Source of the DNA: a virus
IMG/VR virus record: IMGVR_UViG_3300028388_005459
Coordinates: 1 to 62,349 of that record
Strand: one strand, 5' to 3'
Length of the DNA stretch: 62,349 nucleotides
A program made the translations under genes and the position numbers. This document shows positions 24,056 through 32,985 of the stretch, in pieces. The notes beneath the pieces are model-generated. The model was not told where the DNA came from. It saw only the letters and a list, made by a program, of their open reading frames with translations, and did not search any database. The stretch's first letter is position 1. Each line of letters opens with the position of its first letter.

Positions 24056-24478
24056 ATGGCGAAGATGATAAAGAGACACAAATATACCAAAGCGCAGGTC
24101 AAAAGAGCGATTGACGGGTCCGGTGGGAACAAGGCAGAGATATGCAGAAGGTTAGGGACGACTCGTAAGACGCTGTTGGAGTATTTCGACAAGTTCCCTG
24201 AGCTCCTCGCGTATTTTCAGGAAGAGGAAGAAAAGATAGGCGATTTGTGTGAGTCGGAAATCGTGAAGAAGCTCCGGGAAGGCAACGTCAAGATGCTTAT
24301 CTTCTACGCCAAAACCAAACTGCGCCATCGCGGTTATGTCGAGTTCCGCCAGATCGACGCGAACTTGAGCGAAAACGCCACTCGTCGTCGCGCTGTGGAG
24401 GACTCTGAAAAGGCGGTTGGTGAGGTTGAGGCTGCGAGCGCGTATTTCGAGCTTGTCAAGACAGGGAGCGACTCTTGA
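24056..24478 (+). CDS. terS: terminase small subunit
   Basis: The 140-residue protein begins with a helix-turn-helix (QVKRAIDGSGGNKAEICRRLGTTRKTLLEYF), followed by a long helix (FQEEEEKIGDLCESEIVKKLREGN) and FYAKTKLRHRGYVE, the usual pattern of HTH-type small terminases that recognise the packaging site. It is followed by a coiled-coil protein and the large terminase. Confidence 0.75.
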   Translation: MAKMIKRHKYTKAQVKRAIDGSGGNKAEICRRLGTTRKTLLEYFDKFPELLAYFQEEEEKIGDLCESEIVKKLREGNVKMLIFYAKTKLRHRGYVEFRQIDANLSENATRRRAVEDSEKAVGEVEAASAYFELVKTGSDS

Positions 24479-24678
24479 CCAATGGGCCAGGACATGAACT
24501 CAGTTTGCTGTTAGCGACAGCGGAAACAGGCCTGCGTATCGCTCTTGAACAGTGGGACAAGGAAGCGAGAGAGCTACGAGAGCAGATCGAAAAGCTCAAG
24601 GCGATGAATCGAGAGCTTGAGGCTCAGTTGAGGAATCGAGAGATCGTGGAACAATGGGAATCAAGACGCCAACAGTAA
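24475..24678 (+). CDS. coiled-coil protein between terminase subunits, 67 aa
   Basis: A TTG start overlaps the terS stop (TTGA). Residues about 15-65 form a heptad-rich helix (LRIALEQWDKEARELREQIEKL continuing to LEAQLRN). It overlaps the terL start by 25 nt. It may be a packaging accessory. No family is recognised. Confidence 0.5.
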   Translation: MTNGPGHELSLLLATAETGLRIALEQWDKEARELREQIEKLKAMNRELEAQLRNREIVEQWESRRQQ

Positions 24679-26264
24679 TGACAGCGAAGAGCGAGACTCC
24701 GCCTCGCCCAGAGATCGACTGGAAAGATCCAGATTACTCCGAAATCTGGAATTGGAGAGGCGATTTGCTGCGCAAGATGCGCAAGAGCAGAGCAGCGCTT
24801 GACGCGGTCAATGTCTACTACAAACGAAACCCCGTCGATTGGATCAATGACTGGATTAATGCGTATGATCCTCGACGTTCTGCACAAGGGAAGTCGGCGA
24901 CCGTTCCATTCGTGCTTTGGCCGCGACAGGTCGAGCTTGTGCATTGGCTGGTTGGTCTGATTCGGCGCGAAGAGGATGGGCTTATTGAAAAGAGTCGCGA
25001 GGAGGGCGCCTCGTTCCTTTGCTCAGCGCTTGCGCTTCACCACTGGCGCTTTTTCTCGGGCTTCAAGGCTGGGTTTGGGAGTCGTAAAGAATCGCTTGTT
25101 GATCGCAAGGGAGATATGGACTCCATATTTGAGAAGATACGCCATATGCTGACCGGGCTGCCCGAAGAGATGTTGCCAGTAGGGTTTGATCTTGATCGCC
25201 ATGCGAATCACTTGAAGATACGAAACCCGGAGAACGGCTCTTCGATCACGGGAGAGGGTGGCGACAATATCGGGCGTGGCGGTCGAAACACGGTTTACTT
25301 TCTCGACGAGTCAGCTTTTCTGGAGCACTCCCAGCTTGTCGATGCTGCGCTTTCGCAGAATACGAAAGTGAGAATCGACCTTTCGACTCCCAACGGGGTT
25401 GGAAACTCGTTTTACCGCCGACGATTCGAGTTACTACAGCCTCATCAGATATTCGAGCTTGACTGGCGCCACGATCCTCGCAAGAGCAAAGAATGGTATG
25501 AGGCAGAGTGCAAGCGAATCGGAGACCCGATTATTGTGGCGCGGGAACTTGATCGCGACTATGACGCGGGAGCGCAAGGGATCGTCTGTCCGGGCGAGTG
25601 GGTGCGCTCTGCCATCGATTTCGATTTTGCCGCATATGGTCTCAGTCAACCGACGGGCAGAATTGAGGCGGGGCTGGATGTTGCAGATGGAGGCCCAGAC
25701 ACCAACGCTCTCGTTATTCGTCAAGGCCCAAAGATATTATATATCGAAGAGTGGCCAGAAGGAGATACGAGCCAGACGACTCAGCGCGCGCTTAGCGCTT
25801 GCAAGCGATGGGGAGTTGACATTCTGCGCTATGACTCGATTGGTGTTGGCGCGGGCGTCAGAGGGGAACTCAATCGCCTGAAGAAAGCGGGCAGAGTCCC
25901 ATTTAAAGTCGTGGGTGTGAACGTGGGCAAGCTCCCGTCTCTTAGTCTGTTTTTCAGTAAGCCAGCAAGAGAGATTTTCAAGAACGCGAGGGCGGAGCTT
26001 TGGTGGAGACTCAGAGCGCGATTCGAGCACACCCACGCTGTCGCGGAGAAGCGAGAGAAACCAGATATTGAAAGGCTGATTTCGATCCCGGAGGACTTGT
26101 CGCTGGTGGCGGAAATCTCAGCGCCACAATACGATTTTACCAACAATGGACTTATCATAATCGAATCGAAAAAGCATATGCGAGAGCAACGAGGGATCAA
26201 TTCTCCAAACAAGGCAGACGCCGTTTGTCTCGCTTTCGCTCGAACAAACATCATCCGGCTATGA
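24654..26264 (+). CDS. terL: terminase large subunit
   Basis: This is the packaging motor and nuclease. The 536-residue protein has an N-terminal ATPase with a deviant Walker A (EKSREEGASFL), Walker B VYFLDESAFL and coupling motif DLSTPNG. The RNase H-like nuclease has Asp residues in AGLDVADGGPDT, RYDSIGVGAG and NKADAVCLAF. The order and length are typical of terminase_6-type proteins. Confidence 0.9.
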   Translation: MGIKTPTVMTAKSETPPRPEIDWKDPDYSEIWNWRGDLLRKMRKSRAALDAVNVYYKRNPVDWINDWINAYDPRRSAQGKSATVPFVLWPRQVELVHWLVGLIRREEDGLIEKSREEGASFLCSALALHHWRFFSGFKAGFGSRKESLVDRKGDMDSIFEKIRHMLTGLPEEMLPVGFDLDRHANHLKIRNPENGSSITGEGGDNIGRGGRNTVYFLDESAFLEHSQLVDAALSQNTKVRIDLSTPNGVGNSFYRRRFELLQPHQIFELDWRHDPRKSKEWYEAECKRIGDPIIVARELDRDYDAGAQGIVCPGEWVRSAIDFDFAAYGLSQPTGRIEAGLDVADGGPDTNALVIRQGPKILYIEEWPEGDTSQTTQRALSACKRWGVDILRYDSIGVGAGVRGELNRLKKAGRVPFKVVGVNVGKLPSLSLFFSKPAREIFKNARAELWWRLRARFEHTHAVAEKREKPDIERLISIPEDLSLVAEISAPQYDFTNNGLIIIESKKHMREQRGINSPNKADAVCLAFARTNIIRL

Positions 26265-26275
26265 GGGACTACTAA

Positions 26276-27772
26276 ATGGTCGACGACGACAAGACAAAGC
26301 AAGAGACGAAGCAAGAGACGAAGGTGAACAGATCGATCCCTTCCCATTTCGCCGTGCGCTCGATCACGCGACGAGATTGGGAGAATCGTGGCGGTCTCGC
26401 TTATGGTGATCATCGCGATTTATACGAGACGCTCGGGTGGATAAGAGATCCCTCATATCGAGACTATTACGACATGTTCGAGCGAAACGCTGTTGCGGCT
26501 CGTGTTGTCGAAGCCAAGCCCGACGAGAGTTGGGGCGAGCACCCGCAAGTGGTCGAGGCGGGCGAGAGCGCGGAAGGAAAACAAACAGAATTCGAGACGC
26601 GATGGAACAATATCGTCCTTGACTTGAACGTGTTCGACTACCTCGCCCGTCTCGACACTTTGGCCGGCATCGGGACGTATGGCGTGCTTGTGCTGGGCTT
26701 CAGCGACGCGCAATCAGTGGAGGACTACGCCCAGCCAGTGACAGGCTCGGCGGAGCTGCTGTATCTCGCGGTATATGACGAAGAGCAAGCGAAGATCCAA
26801 ACCTATTTTGACGATTTCACGGACCCGAGATACGGGATGCCGCAGACCTATCAAATCGTGCCTGATCTCCATCATGGACTGTCAGACAACGCGCGCTCTC
26901 AGACTGCCTTTTATGTCCACGCCGACCGGATTCTGCATTTTTCAGACAATAGGCTGACAAGTGACGTATTCGGGACGCCTCGCTTACAGGCAGTATATAA
27001 CGTGCTGATGGGGATCGAATTTATCTATGGCGCAGCGCCTGAAGGATATTGGCGACAAGCGTATCCCGGCCTTATGTTCTCCATCGATCCTCAACTGGCG
27101 ATTGCAGCAGAAGGTGACGACTCGTTGGATATTACCGACTTCCAGGACCATCTTGACAAATATGTCCACGGGATGCAGAGATTCCTGGTTGGGACGGGGA
27201 TCACGCCCGAAACTCTGCAATCTGGTTTGATCGAGCCCGGTGCCTTTATGGACACGATGCTAAAGATGGTATCCGTCGCCACAAGGATTCCGAAACGCAT
27301 TCTTGAGGGGTCTGAGCGCGGCGAGCTTGCGAGTAGTCAAGACGAGCGGGGTTGGCTGTCTTATATCGCGCGGCGTCGCGAAAAGTTCCTTACGCCATTC
27401 TGCATTCGTCGCCTTATTGATCGACTCATCAAATTTCAAGCGCTTCCCACTCCTCCTGAAGGCTATCGAGTCGAGTGGCCGGATCCTTTCGCGCCCTCCG
27501 ACAAAGAGCTTGCGGAAACGGCTAAGATTCGCGCGGAAGCATTGTCCGCCTTCGCAACTTCCGGCGCAGAATTATTTTACAGCACCAGCCGTTTCCTGCG
27601 CGATTTGGGCCTGTCTGAAGACGAGATCGAGGAAGAGCGCGAGCGCGCTGAAGAAATGATTGCGCAGGAAGAGCGCGAAATGGCTGAAGCTGCGCAGAGA
27701 GAGGAAGAGACTGAGGAAGAGACTGAGGAAGAGACTGAGGAAGAGACTGAGGAGGAAGAGGGCGAAGAATGA
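26276..27772 (+). CDS. portal protein (DUF1073-like)
   Basis: The 498-residue protein lies directly after terL and matches DUF1073-type portals: RDPSYRDYYDMFERNAVAARVVEAKP near residue 60, then DTLAGIGTYGVLVLGF, and MVSVATRIPKRILEGSERGELASSQDE, a conserved portal segment. It forms the dodecameric DNA gate at one capsid vertex. The C-terminus is an acidic repeat of EETEE units coded by a 12-bp tandem repeat (27711-27757). Confidence 0.88.
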   Translation: MVDDDKTKQETKQETKVNRSIPSHFAVRSITRRDWENRGGLAYGDHRDLYETLGWIRDPSYRDYYDMFERNAVAARVVEAKPDESWGEHPQVVEAGESAEGKQTEFETRWNNIVLDLNVFDYLARLDTLAGIGTYGVLVLGFSDAQSVEDYAQPVTGSAELLYLAVYDEEQAKIQTYFDDFTDPRYGMPQTYQIVPDLHHGLSDNARSQTAFYVHADRILHFSDNRLTSDVFGTPRLQAVYNVLMGIEFIYGAAPEGYWRQAYPGLMFSIDPQLAIAAEGDDSLDITDFQDHLDKYVHGMQRFLVGTGITPETLQSGLIEPGAFMDTMLKMVSVATRIPKRILEGSERGELASSQDERGWLSYIARRREKFLTPFCIRRLIDRLIKFQALPTPPEGYRVEWPDPFAPSDKELAETAKIRAEALSAFATSGAELFYSTSRFLRDLGLSEDEIEEERERAEEMIAQEEREMAEAAQREEETEEETEEETEEETEEEEGEE

Positions 27773-28032
27773 CACTGGATATGTTTTGTATGGAGCTTGG
27801 AGCGCTTTCTCGAGAAATCAAAAAGCTGGAGCGTAAGTGGAGCGTGCGCATTATGCGAGACTCGAGAGGGCGGCTCTCTTATCACCACAAAACGCAAGCG
27901 AAAGAAAAGAGACGATGCCAAGAACAAATCGCGCTATCAAACAATCAGACCCGCGCCCCCCTTTCTGGCGCGAAAACGCAGGCGTCGGAAGCGATTATGG
28001 ATCAGAGCTATACCGGCGGAGGGCATGTTTAA
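27769..28032 (+). CDS. hypothetical protein after portal, 87 aa
   Basis: The ATG overlaps the portal stop (ATGA), and a helical, Lys-rich N-terminal half (GALSREIKKLERKWSVRI) follows. It overlaps the next gene in a different frame by 118 nt, so only its first part is likely under protein-level selection. No family is recognised. Confidence 0.4.
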   Translation: MTLDMFCMELGALSREIKKLERKWSVRIMRDSRGRLSYHHKTQAKEKRRCQEQIALSNNQTRAPLSGAKTQASEAIMDQSYTGGGHV

Positions 28033-28688
28033 CGAGAGTCGATCCAGACCCTCCGCCCGAGAATAGCAGAGTTTGGATCATAGGAGGAGGCCCGAGTCTC
28101 GCTAAAATGGCTGGATGCTTTGAAAATGTCCACGTTTCCTTTCGACCCTTTATTATTGGAGAGTTCTTGTCTCCAATCCGGGACGATCTTGTGATTGCGG
28201 TCAACGAGTCGTGGCGCATCGCTGATTGGGTCGATATCACTTTTTGGGGCGATTGTCGATGGGGCAAGCGCGCGATTCTCAGAAAGGAATTTCTCGATCA
28301 TCCCAGCCTCAAGGTAACATGCTGTCATATCCCAGAGAATGTCCCCGCGGGCGCGATTATGTTGGGGAGGACGAAACAAGTGGAGCCTCGCCTTGATTTC
28401 GCATATTGGAATTCGAACGCGGGCGCGAGCGCGCTTGTCTTGGGCGCTTGTCTCGCTCGGCAGGTGATCCTTTTGGGATTCGACATGAAGCGGAAGGGGC
28501 CGGACAATAATTGGCACCGTTATCACGGACGTTCTCCAAAGACGAGCGCTTATCTGACCTACAAACAGGACTTTTACGAAATCGAGGATGCTTTGCAGAA
28601 ATGGCCCTGGGCCGTTGACGTTATCAATGCCACGCCAAAATCAGCGTTGCGCGCCTTCCGCAGCGTCGACTATAAGGATTTGATTTGA
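27915..28688 (+). CDS. DUF115/Maf-like putative glycosyltransferase, first copy
   Basis: The 257-residue protein has VWIIGGGPSLAKM near residue 45, the glycine-rich motif of DUF115/Maf-type proteins (relatives of sialyltransferases), then VIAVNESWRIADWVDITFWGD and NAGASALVLGACLARQVILLGFDM. I chose MPRTNRA at 27915. Related proteins transfer nonulosonic or other sugars. Here the gene sits between portal and MuF, and a paralogue is at 34576-35280. Substrate and target are unknown. Confidence 0.6.
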   Translation: MPRTNRAIKQSDPRPPFWRENAGVGSDYGSELYRRRACLTRVDPDPPPENSRVWIIGGGPSLAKMAGCFENVHVSFRPFIIGEFLSPIRDDLVIAVNESWRIADWVDITFWGDCRWGKRAILRKEFLDHPSLKVTCCHIPENVPAGAIMLGRTKQVEPRLDFAYWNSNAGASALVLGACLARQVILLGFDMKRKGPDNNWHRYHGRSPKTSAYLTYKQDFYEIEDALQKWPWAVDVINATPKSALRAFRSVDYKDLI

Positions 28689-30475
28689 GCCAATGCGCGT
28701 GCCATATCGCTGTCAATCAGGCAGCAGCCCACAACGTCGCGCTTAATTACGACCCGACGCGCACCATAACCTTGCGTCGGCGTTGGTCTCAGGATATGGC
28801 GGGCAGATTCATTCGCGTTCGCGCCGCAGTTAGAGAGGCTGTGGTCGACAATGACGTATTGGGACTGACAGACAGCCGCCTCCCCATCAATGTCGTTTCG
28901 CGCAATCAGCAGCTTGAAATCCCAGGATTCAAGGCGTATGACTTCCCGAGGGCGAGCGAGAAGGTCGACGCGTTTATGTCCTGGCTCCGCGAGATGGCAA
29001 ATAAAGAGATCATGGGCGAGGCAGCGTGGGAGGCTGGACGTCGAACAGGAGAGAGGCGCTTGCTTCGCTCTGCGGATCAGCGCTGGACTGACGTATATGT
29101 CAGGACTGCTTACCAGCGAGGAATCGCGCACGGAAGACGAGAACTGAACAAGGTTGGGATCCCAGTCCCTGCCAAAGACCAGGATATTCGAGCCGCGTTT
29201 AATCAACCGTTCCATGCTGAGCGTGTGGGCTTGCTGTATTCTCGGGTTTTTACGGACTTGAGGGGCGTTACAGACGCGATGGCTCAGCAAATGTCCCGAG
29301 TGTTGGCACAAGGACTCGCTGAAGGTATTAACCCGCGTCAGATGGCGCGGAATCTGAGCGGGCGCGTTGACAAGATCGGGATCACAAGGGCAAGGACGAT
29401 TGCAAGGACGGAAACGATTCGCGCCCAAGCCGAAGCCGCCATAAACGAGTATGAGGCGGCGGGCATCGATCAGATCGATCTTAAGGTGGAGTGGGCAACG
29501 GCGGGCTTTAATGTCTGTCCTATTTGCATAAGACTTGCTGGGCGAGGACCATATACGACGCGAGAGATCAGAGGCATGATCCCTGCCCACCCCAATTGTC
29601 GCTGCGCTCCCATTCCTCACACTCGAGGGATACGAGAGCAGACGCGAGAGCGCTTGCAAGAAGCGCAACCAGCGCCCAAGCCGAAGCCGAAGCCGAAGCC
29701 AGCGCCTACGGCGCCTCAAGTCCCGCAGAGAGTAAGGGGAGAAGTGACGGCGCAGATCGCGAGGGCGGATCTCGCGAGGCTTAATACCTACGGCGATATT
29801 GAAAAATATCTGAACGACTATATCCCAAGTGAGTATCCCATAAAAGGGAAGAGATTCAAACTTGGCGCAGATATGGGGATTATAAACGCGCGCAGAATCT
29901 CCACCGAAATATTCGATCTTAACGACAACTTTCCCGAATTCACGCGCACACTCAAAGGGATTGACTTTACGAAGGCGACAAAGACAAGCGAGGGAAAACA
30001 GGCGTTCGGAATGTATTACGGCGGCAAGCAGAAAATGAGTATCCACGTGGACTATTTTACCAAAAAGAAGCTGAGCGCGAAAAAGCATGGCGTCAAGGTA
30101 GGCTGGTCAGTTTACTGTCCAGATTCGGATTTGTGGCGATACACTCTAAATCACGAGTTTGGACACCATGTTGATCGAATGTTGGGCCTGAATGCCAAAC
30201 ATTACAGATATCGGGACTGGATAATTGACAATAAGGGAGGCAAGATTGTCAGCGAATATGCCTCCACAAGGTCTGCGGAAACTTTTGCCGAGCTTTTCGC
30301 GTCAATGCGCGTTTCGGGAGACATGAAGGGCCCGGCGGTGGATGATTTCGTTCACTATCTTTCTTTTGTGCGGCGAGTGATGAATGAGGGCTTGGAAGTG
30401 TCGGTTGCAGAATACAGAGACCAGCTTCGCCCCTTGCTCGAGAAATTAGGGATGAAAGAGAAAGCGGGATTTTAG
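28685..30475 (+). CDS. MuF head protein fused to zinc metalloprotease domain
   Basis: Residues about 1-325 are a phage Mu F-like minor head protein, with the conserved TRARTIARTETIRAQ and VCPICIRLAGRGPYT...HPNCRCAPIP core. A PKPKPKPKP linker near 332 leads to a C-terminal domain with NHEFGHHVD (HExxH at 490-494) and, 40 residues on, ETFAELFASM, a likely third zinc ligand. MuF proteins carrying C-terminal enzyme domains are known as phage-delivered effector or toxin fusions. The TTG start overlaps the previous stop and follows AAGGA. Confidence 0.8.
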   Translation: MSQCACHIAVNQAAAHNVALNYDPTRTITLRRRWSQDMAGRFIRVRAAVREAVVDNDVLGLTDSRLPINVVSRNQQLEIPGFKAYDFPRASEKVDAFMSWLREMANKEIMGEAAWEAGRRTGERRLLRSADQRWTDVYVRTAYQRGIAHGRRELNKVGIPVPAKDQDIRAAFNQPFHAERVGLLYSRVFTDLRGVTDAMAQQMSRVLAQGLAEGINPRQMARNLSGRVDKIGITRARTIARTETIRAQAEAAINEYEAAGIDQIDLKVEWATAGFNVCPICIRLAGRGPYTTREIRGMIPAHPNCRCAPIPHTRGIREQTRERLQEAQPAPKPKPKPKPAPTAPQVPQRVRGEVTAQIARADLARLNTYGDIEKYLNDYIPSEYPIKGKRFKLGADMGIINARRISTEIFDLNDNFPEFTRTLKGIDFTKATKTSEGKQAFGMYYGGKQKMSIHVDYFTKKKLSAKKHGVKVGWSVYCPDSDLWRYTLNHEFGHHVDRMLGLNAKHYRYRDWIIDNKGGKIVSEYASTRSAETFAELFASMRVSGDMKGPAVDDFVHYLSFVRRVMNEGLEVSVAEYRDQLRPLLEKLGMKEKAGF

Positions 30476-30486
30476 GAGGAAACAAG

Positions 30487-30732
30487 ATGGAACCTATCCA
30501 ACCAATTTGCAGCTTTTGCGAGCACAAACGACGAGGGACTTTTTGCGATGCTTTTCCGGACGGGATTCCGGAGGACATTCTGCTTTCTGAAGTGTTGCAT
30601 ACTGAGCCAATCGAGGGAGACTCGGGAATCGTCTTCAGGCCCGAAATGCCTCTGCCCGATTGGTATCAAGATTTTTTGACGCCCGAACAGCTTGGCGTGC
30701 TGAGTCGAGTTGAAGGGGCGCTGGAGGAGTAA
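30487..30732 (+). CDS. hypothetical protein with Cys knuckle, 81 aa
   Basis: The N-terminus has CSFCEHKRRGTFCDAFPDGIP, then an acidic stretch GDSGIVFRPE. This is a recognisable type of small protein in phage head modules but its function is not known to me. It starts after AGGAGGAAACAAG, and a strong Shine-Dalgarno for the next gene lies at its end. Confidence 0.6.
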   Translation: MEPIQPICSFCEHKRRGTFCDAFPDGIPEDILLSEVLHTEPIEGDSGIVFRPEMPLPDWYQDFLTPEQLGVLSRVEGALEE

Positions 30733-30733
30733 C

Positions 30734-32494
30734 ATGCCTTTGCCTGTCCCGAGACGAGGAGAGAGCGGCGCAGAATTTTTGGATCGCTGTATGGGCTCGT
30801 CAACTATGGCCAGCGAGTTTCCAGACGAAAGCCAGCGGGCGGCCGTGTGTCATAGTCAGCTTTCGCAGCAGAGCGCAAGCGCGAAATTTGGCTGCTATCA
30901 TTCGCGCTCTATCGCTCAACCGCGACAAGAGAACTACCAACAGCGCCCCCATCTTGTCGCGCCTGTCGTCTTGCTGACTGAAGGAGTCCATCACTCAGTC
31001 AACATGGGGCGCATTCTGCACACTCGAGAAGAATTGCAGAGGTTTCCTGGCGCGTGGAATGGGCGCCCGGTGACAGTTCACCATCCAACAGATTCCGCCT
31101 CAGCGAGTCCCGCCACGCTGGAGCAAGTGCAAATCGGGACTCTCTTTGGCGTCCACTATACAGACGAAAATGGGCCTCCGCGTCTCGTTGGCGAGATTTG
31201 GGTGGACATTAACAAAGCAGCGAAGCAAGCGCCAGGCTTGCTCGACGCTTTGCAAGGTGGAGAGCGAGTGGAAGTGTCTACGGGCGTTTTTCACGACAGG
31301 CTGCCACACAACGGAGTCTGGAACGAAGAGGCTTACGAGTCGATAGCAGAAGGATACCGCCCCGACCATCTCGCTCTCTTGCCTGGCGCTCGAGGGGCTT
31401 GCAGTTGGGAGGACGGATGCGGGACTCCGCGACTAAACGAAGAAGGAGGAGAAGTGACAAAGAAAAATAGCCAGCCCGAGACTTCGCAGAGCGAAGATCA
31501 AGGCGAGGGGCAGAGCGCGACGAAGGATGGTCTTTTGGCCAAACTTCGAAAGGCGCTTGGCTGGAGCCCGCCGGAGCCAGATGAGAATATGAGCGCTTTT
31601 AAGACGCTCATGGCGGAAATGTCTCCGGCGGTTATCAATGCAGAACCCGAATATTCTGGCCTGGCAAACGCGATTCAGCGGTCCTTAGATCGCATGGATC
31701 GAGAAGGAAAGCTGCACTTTCTTGAGGCGCTGTATGAAGATTTTTACGTCTATCGCGTCGCGACGCCTGATGGCGAGTTTTATTTCAAGCAGACTTACAG
31801 CGTAACAGACAACGGATTTGCGAACACTGGGGACCCGGTCCCCGTGACGAAGCAAGTAACGTGGCTCGAGCCCGAGCTTGGACAGCAGAGGGAAGGAGCC
31901 CAATACAAAGAAGGAGAAGAGACTATGGACGTTAAGGAGATGGTCGACAAGATCATTGCCAATAGCAATGGCCTTTTTGGCAACGAAGATCGCGAGCACT
32001 TGGCGCAGCTTTGCCCTGACACTCTCAAGGGGAAGCTGGCAGCGCTGGAAGGCGCTGACGAGAGCGCGCCCGACAACAACAACGACGACAACCCGGCCGA
32101 CGAGGGCGCCGACGACGAAGGAGGAAAGAAGGCCGCCGCGCCTGCGCAAATGTCCGAAGAGGAATATCTGCAATCTCTTCCGCCGCGCGTCGCTGCTGCG
32201 CTCAATAAGAGTCTCGAAGAAGAAAAGCGCCGCCGCGCTCAGTTGATCACTCATCTGGAAAACGCGCCGGCTTGCAATCTCTCTCGAGATCAGCTTGAGG
32301 CTCTTGACGAGACCGCGCTTTACGCCATGTTTACTATGGCGTATCCCGTGAATCAAGACGAGCCGCAGCTTCCCCCCGCCAACTACGCGCTGCGCGGGGG
32401 CGGCGGCGGGCAGCGCGATGACAATGTTCCGGTCCTGAATCTCGATGAAGATTATGATCGAGTGTTCGGGCCGAAGAAAAGGGAGGATGCCTAA
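30734..32494 (+). CDS. prohead protease/scaffold-like protein (DUF2213)
   Basis: The 586-residue protein has a DUF2213-like N-terminal half (ILHTREELQRFPGAWNGRPVTVHHP...VGEIWVDINKA...VEVSTG...PDHLALLPGARGACSWEDGCG), a fold related to prohead proteases. An acidic, disordered, helical C-terminus follows, typical of scaffolds. It should shape the procapsid. The start at 30734 follows GGAGGAGTAAC. Upstream in-frame starts overlap the previous gene. Confidence 0.72.
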   Translation: MPLPVPRRGESGAEFLDRCMGSSTMASEFPDESQRAAVCHSQLSQQSASAKFGCYHSRSIAQPRQENYQQRPHLVAPVVLLTEGVHHSVNMGRILHTREELQRFPGAWNGRPVTVHHPTDSASASPATLEQVQIGTLFGVHYTDENGPPRLVGEIWVDINKAAKQAPGLLDALQGGERVEVSTGVFHDRLPHNGVWNEEAYESIAEGYRPDHLALLPGARGACSWEDGCGTPRLNEEGGEVTKKNSQPETSQSEDQGEGQSATKDGLLAKLRKALGWSPPEPDENMSAFKTLMAEMSPAVINAEPEYSGLANAIQRSLDRMDREGKLHFLEALYEDFYVYRVATPDGEFYFKQTYSVTDNGFANTGDPVPVTKQVTWLEPELGQQREGAQYKEGEETMDVKEMVDKIIANSNGLFGNEDREHLAQLCPDTLKGKLAALEGADESAPDNNNDDNPADEGADDEGGKKAAAPAQMSEEEYLQSLPPRVAAALNKSLEEEKRRRAQLITHLENAPACNLSRDQLEALDETALYAMFTMAYPVNQDEPQLPPANYALRGGGGGQRDDNVPVLNLDEDYDRVFGPKKREDA

Positions 32495-32973
32495 TGGCTC
32501 GAAACAAGGTTATCGTTCGCGGCGGGGAGGGAGGCAAGCGCAACTTTATTGTTGGCGCTCAGGTCTACCCCGGAGAACTGGTTGAAATCTACAACGACAG
32601 CGGGACGCTGAAGATCAAGCCGCATAGCGGCGCTGAGCAGCCCGCGGTCAAAGCGTTCGTTCTCGAAGACCGGAACGAAGGTCGAACGGTCGACGACGCG
32701 ATTGCTGTTGGCGAGCTGGCGGAAGTCTATTTCGCTCTGCCCGGCGACGCGATTCAGGCCCGCATCTCGAACGGCCAGGACGTCACCATCGGGAACAAGG
32801 TCGAATCCGCGGGAGATGGTCGCTTGCAAGCGTTTACGGCGGATACTTGGGCGTCGGCCGATACGGGCACGATTTATCCCCAGGTCATTGTCGGCCAGGC
32901 GGAAGCGACAGTCACCATGTCCGGCTCGAGCGGCGAGGACCCGGATGGGTTCTGCATCATCACTATTTGGTAA
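32494..32973 (+). CDS. head decoration/stabilisation protein
   Basis: The 159-residue beta-rich protein contains ALPGDAIQARISNGQDVTIGNKVESAGDGRLQ, the pattern of small capsid proteins (DUF2190-like) that sit beside the major capsid gene. It overlaps the scaffold stop by 1 nt and lies 12 nt before the capsid gene. It is probably a capsid surface or cement protein. Confidence 0.6.
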   Translation: MARNKVIVRGGEGGKRNFIVGAQVYPGELVEIYNDSGTLKIKPHSGAEQPAVKAFVLEDRNEGRTVDDAIAVGELAEVYFALPGDAIQARISNGQDVTIGNKVESAGDGRLQAFTADTWASADTGTIYPQVIVGQAEATVTMSGSSGEDPDGFCIITIW

Positions 32974-32985
32974 GGAGGATTTAGC

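Noticed and set aside
26276-27772. Anti-CBASS function for the DUF1073-like protein
   Set aside because: Some databases attach an Acb1-like name to this portal family. Position after terL and the portal-like sequence argue for a structural role.
28670-30088. 472-residue open frame antisense to the MuF gene
   Set aside because: It is fully opposite a well-supported late gene, has no ribosome site, low-quality composition and no recognisable motif. It arises from codon bias of the MuF frame.
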